The position numbers and the translations under genes are program-made. A stretch of 8,330 bases of DNA from Phycisphaerales bacterium. Its GTDB lineage: Bacteria > Planctomycetota > Phycisphaerae > Phycisphaerales > UBA1924. Under the pieces are notes generated by a model. That model had not been told where the DNA came from and made no database searches. It was given only the letters and a program-made list of their open reading frames with translations. The stretch covers positions 1-8,330 of the forward strand of contig DOJA01000283.1 in NCBI GenBank assembly GCA_003511945.1, read 5' to 3'. Shown here piece after piece: positions 6,201-8,330 of this stretch; position 1 is the first letter of the stretch; every line of letters begins with the position of its first letter.

Positions 6201-7265
6201 TCACGGCCCGGTCTCGAGCCACATCGACAGGATCTCGGTGATGTCGTCGAAGTCCACCACGCCGTCGCAGTTGGCGTCGCCCTCGAGCCCCGCCAGCCCA
6301 GTATCGAGCCACCGTGAAAGCACCGTCGTGATGTCGTCGAAGTCCACCGTCCCGCTCCCGTCGGCGTCACCCGCCGGCGTGAGCACCACCGTCATCGACA
6401 GCCGGGCCGCGAAGCCGGCGATCTCGATCTCCTTCGCGTAGAAGGTGGCGAACTCTCCCGTCCCGGGACCACCGCCGCCACCCGTGGCCGCCGGCTGGAG
6501 CGATGTCGCCAGCAGGCGCAGTCGCCCCGAGTCCAGTTGCCGCTTCAGGTACGCCTGCACATCCGGCTGATCGACATCAAGTTCAAAGGTCAGCTCCGTG
6601 TCGACCGGCACGAACGCCCCCGCCGCCAGCGCCGGGTTCCTCCCGATGGCGAAGGGCGCAGGGTCGAACCCGTCGCGGACATTGTTCGACACATCGCGCT
6701 CGACGCCGCCCGGGAAGTCTGTCGGGTAGACATACCGGACATCGCTGCTCGTCGATGGCCCGAACGCCGGTCCGGGGTTCAGCGGATCGCCCTCGAAATA
6801 AGTCGCCGCGGTCCAGGGCGCCCGGAACGCCGCCCCGTACATCTCGACCGGGCGCCCGTCCGAGTCCCCGGACCCGGGCAGGTAGGTCATCCACCCGTCA
6901 TAGGTCGCGTCGTACCGGAACGCGTCCGGTTCGGCGACCGTCAGCACCACCCGCGCCGCCGTCACCCGGTAGCCGCAGACCCCGCGCCCGGCGGGAATCT
7001 CCGGGGTCGTCTCGAACCCGACCAGCATCTGCCCATCCCGCTGATCGAACGACAGGGGCGGGAAGGCGTTCTCCTGCCCCAGCGCGGAGAAGGTGGAGAT
7101 GACCGCGCGATACCCGCGGGTCGAGTTGAAGGGGTACACCCACCGGTCGATCGAGGGTTCCCCCCGCTCCACCTGAACGGGCCCTGCGGAAGCCCCGGAA
7201 GTGGCGCCGGCGCCGAGTAGGATGCAAAGCCAGGGGCGGAAAGTCCGAAGGATGTCAGGTGTCAC
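6201..7265 (-). CDS. Secreted protein with C-terminal dockerin-like repeats
   Basis: The product has 354 residues. A signal peptide is clear: R7 and R10, a hydrophobic core (WLCILLGAGA), and an ASA site before G28. Residues 28-298 are rich in Tyr, Asp, Gly and Pro; I recognise no catalytic family, and a beta-rich fold is likely. The C-terminus carries two dockerin/EF-hand-like units, GDADGSGTVDFDDITTVL (from 299) and GDANCDGVVDFDDITEIL (from 329), each with a Ca-binding loop followed by a helix ending in W. At DNA level the two copies share a nearly identical core 90 bases apart, suggesting recent duplication. Such tails are common in planctomycete exported proteins and need not mean a cellulosome. 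GTG at 7265 is the start because AGGAGG (7272-7277 on the - strand) lies 6 bases upstream. The gene is divergent from the prepilin-like gene and shares its control region. Confidence 0.88.
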   Translation of the reverse strand: MTPDILRTFRPWLCILLGAGATSGASAGPVQVERGEPSIDRWVYPFNSTRGYRAVISTFSALGQENAFPPLSFDQRDGQMLVGFETTPEIPAGRGVCGYRVTAARVVLTVAEPDAFRYDATYDGWMTYLPGSGDSDGRPVEMYGAAFRAPWTAATYFEGDPLNPGPAFGPSTSSDVRYVYPTDFPGGVERDVSNNVRDGFDPAPFAIGRNPALAAGAFVPVDTELTFELDVDQPDVQAYLKRQLDSGRLRLLATSLQPAATGGGGGPGTGEFATFYAKEIEIAGFAARLSMTVVLTPAGDADGSGTVDFDDITTVLSRWLDTGLAGLEGDANCDGVVDFDDITEILSMWLETGP

Positions 7266-7271
7266 GGGGCG

Positions 7272-7277
7272 CCTCCT
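7272..7277 (-). promoter_or_regulatory. Ribosome binding site AGGAGG for the dockerin-type gene
   Basis: The + strand reads CCTCCT. The spacing of 6 bases to the GTG at 7265 decides that unusual start codon. Confidence 0.8.
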
Positions 7278-7307
7278 GCGGGGGTGCCAGAAATTCTTCG
7301 CTCCAGA

Positions 7308-7336
7308 TTGCTGAGACTAAGTCTCAACAGTATACT
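7308..7336 (+). promoter_or_regulatory. Sigma-70-type promoter for the prepilin-like gene
   Basis: TTGCTG (7308-7313) and TATACT (7331-7336, 5 of 6 matches to the -10 consensus) are separated by exactly 17 bases. The -10 lies in AGTATACT (7329-7336), a perfect 8-base palindrome, so the same box could be read on the - strand toward the dockerin-type gene, where a weak TGGAAC (7352-7357 on the - strand) sits 17 bases away. Confidence 0.5.
7312..7326. promoter_or_regulatory. 7-1-7 palindromic operator inside the promoter
   Basis: TGAGACT (7312-7318), A, and AGTCTCA (7320-7326) form a perfect inverted repeat. It lies between the -35 and -10 boxes, a classical repressor position. The 7-1-7 form with TGA/TCA ends resembles the Fur-family box TGATAAT-N-ATTATCA, matching 5 of 7 bases in each half, but the regulator is not known. 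Confidence 0.6.
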
Positions 7337-7388
7337 CCGCCGAGCCACGATGTTCCAGTTCCACAGTAGTCCATGCGGTCGGGCAGCA

Positions 7389-8258
7389 ATGGAAGGGGCG
7401 CGCGGGCCGCGCGGCCGGGCGTTCACCCTGATTGAACTGCTGGTCACCGTTGCGGTGATCGCCATCCTGATCGGGCTCCTGCTGCCGGCCCTCTCTCACG
7501 CCCGCAAGTGCGCGGTGATGACCGGGGACCTCTCCGCGGGGCGCCAGTTCGTCGCCGCCTACTTGATGTACGCGGGCGACCACGACGGGGCCGTGATGCC
7601 TGGGTTCCCCGCGAAGTGGATGGTGACGCAACGACGCATCAGCGCCAGGGACGAGACCGGCGCGGAGATCACCACGCCGGACGCGGTCCAGCGCTACCCG
7701 TGGCGACTGATGCCGTACCTGGACTACACCCTCGCCGGGTTCTACCGCGATGCGCCCGACCTGGAGCGCTGGCTCGCCGAGAAGGACCGCTGGCGGTTCA
7801 CTTACGCGGTCTCGGTAGCGCCCCGCTTCGGGCTGAACGACGCCTTCATGGGCGCCAGCGAGGACTTCGGCAAGGCCTTCTCCGCGAGCCCCGCCCAGCA
7901 GGCCAAGCTGCGCAAGTGGGGCAACTTCTATGTCAAGCGTGTCCATGACGCGCCCCGCTCCAGCGAGCTCATTGTCTTCGGCGCGACCGCCGGCGCCAGC
8001 GACGGCTCGTCCACCACCTTCGACGGCCACTTCCGCGCCGAGCCCCCCAACTTCGATCGCCGGCGCTGGCGCGCCGCGTCCATCAGCGAGTCCACGCCCC
8101 CCGCCGACGCCGGCAACCTCTCCTTCCGCCACCTCGGCCGCGCGGTCGTCGCCAACCTCGACGGGCACGCCCAGACCCTGAGCGGCGAGGAAGTCCAGGA
8201 CATGCGCCGCTGGGCCCCCAAGGCCACCTCCCCCGACTGGATGCTCCCCCGAAACTGA
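7389..8258 (+). CDS. Prepilin-like protein with H-X9-DG motif
   Basis: The product has 289 residues. A short basic leader (MEGARGPRGRA) is followed by FTLIELLVTVAVIAILIGLLLPAL (12-35), the type IV prepilin/pseudopilin methylation motif with Glu at mature position 5 (E16). Residue -1 is Ala instead of the usual Gly, which prepilin peptidases often tolerate. The rest is a soluble domain with the planctomycete H-X9-DG signature at H248 to D258-G259 (RHLGRAVVANLDGHA). Proteins of this type are thought to be pseudopilins of a type II secretion or pilus-like system, embedded by the N-terminal helix; the exact function is unknown. I chose ATG 7389 rather than 7350 because codons between them (AGT, AGT, CCA, GGT, GCA, GCA) lack the strong third-position GC seen after 7392. 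Neither start has a clear Shine-Dalgarno. No secretion machinery genes are in the window. Confidence 0.85.
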   Translation: MEGARGPRGRAFTLIELLVTVAVIAILIGLLLPALSHARKCAVMTGDLSAGRQFVAAYLMYAGDHDGAVMPGFPAKWMVTQRRISARDETGAEITTPDAVQRYPWRLMPYLDYTLAGFYRDAPDLERWLAEKDRWRFTYAVSVAPRFGLNDAFMGASEDFGKAFSASPAQQAKLRKWGNFYVKRVHDAPRSSELIVFGATAGASDGSSTTFDGHFRAEPPNFDRRRWRAASISESTPPADAGNLSFRHLGRAVVANLDGHAQTLSGEEVQDMRRWAPKATSPDWMLPRN

Positions 8259-8317
8259 CCCCCCGGAAGAAACTGCCCCCGGAAACTGCCCCCGGAATCG
8301 CCCCCGGAATCGCCCCC
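8246..8317. repeat. CCCCCGG tandem array at the end of the prepilin-like gene
   Basis: C-runs start at 8246, 8259, 8276, 8289, 8301 and 8313. After the stop codon (8256-8258) the units are CCCCCGG followed by AAGAAACTG, AAACTG, AATCG, AATCG and AATGG, so the last units are 12 bp. The last codons and stop of the gene (CCCCC-GAAACTGA) look like the seed of the repeat. The array may continue past the window. The - strand has G-quadruplex potential, with loops slightly longer than in the array after serA. Confidence 0.8.
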
Positions 8318-8330
8318 GGAATGGACCCTG

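Noticed and set aside
7350..7388. ATG at 7350 as start of the prepilin-like protein
   Set aside because: Possible, since it is close to the promoter, but codons before 7389 lack the third-position GC of the gene; kept only as an alternative.

Overview
The window is GC-rich bacterial DNA that most resembles Planctomycetota, probably Phycisphaerales. Three things point that way: a secreted protein ending in two dockerin-like Ca-binding repeats, a prepilin-like protein with the FTLIELL start and a C-terminal H-X9-DG motif, and a helix-turn-helix protein with the planctomycete-type acidic SGSG / DLTRESDDTSLG linker. This assignment is inference from family knowledge; there is no rRNA or other marker gene in the window.

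Layout. Positions 1-294 are a non-coding leader with a short CTCCGTG direct repeat. Next, on the + strand, come a membrane-anchored HTH protein (295-1218) and a 2-amino-3-ketobutyrate CoA ligase (kbl, 1278-2495). Facing them on the - strand is a three-gene group read from 3794 down to 2496: a PilZ-domain protein, a predicted three-helix membrane protein, and a 62-residue basic protein whose stop codon touches the kbl stop. A 193-bp divergent region then leads to a + strand membrane-anchored thioredoxin-like protein (3988-4440). Its predicted leader can fold as an H-type pseudoknot ending directly against the ribosome binding site. A 345-bp gene-free stretch follows, holding two strong hairpins, an intergenic palindromic repeat and a 12-bp tandem array. 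Then come D-3-phosphoglycerate dehydrogenase (serA, - strand, 4786-6012), a second copy of the palindromic repeat, a secreted dockerin-type protein (- strand, 6201-7265), a divergent promoter region with a 7-1-7 palindromic operator, and the prepilin-like protein (+ strand, 7389-8258). The window closes in a second CCCCCGG tandem array that starts at the stop codon of that gene.

How it fits together. The two metabolic enzymes both belong to serine/glycine metabolism (serine synthesis; threonine-to-glycine breakdown) but are not in one operon. The PilZ group suggests a small c-di-GMP-linked membrane module of unknown output. The dockerin-type protein and prepilin-like protein share a control region and may be co-regulated envelope proteins. 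The most unusual signals are non-coding: the pseudoknot leader, the two tandem arrays that begin at gene ends, the repeat copies on both sides of serA, and the operator inside the prepilin promoter spacer. I recognise no complete known defence or mobile system.
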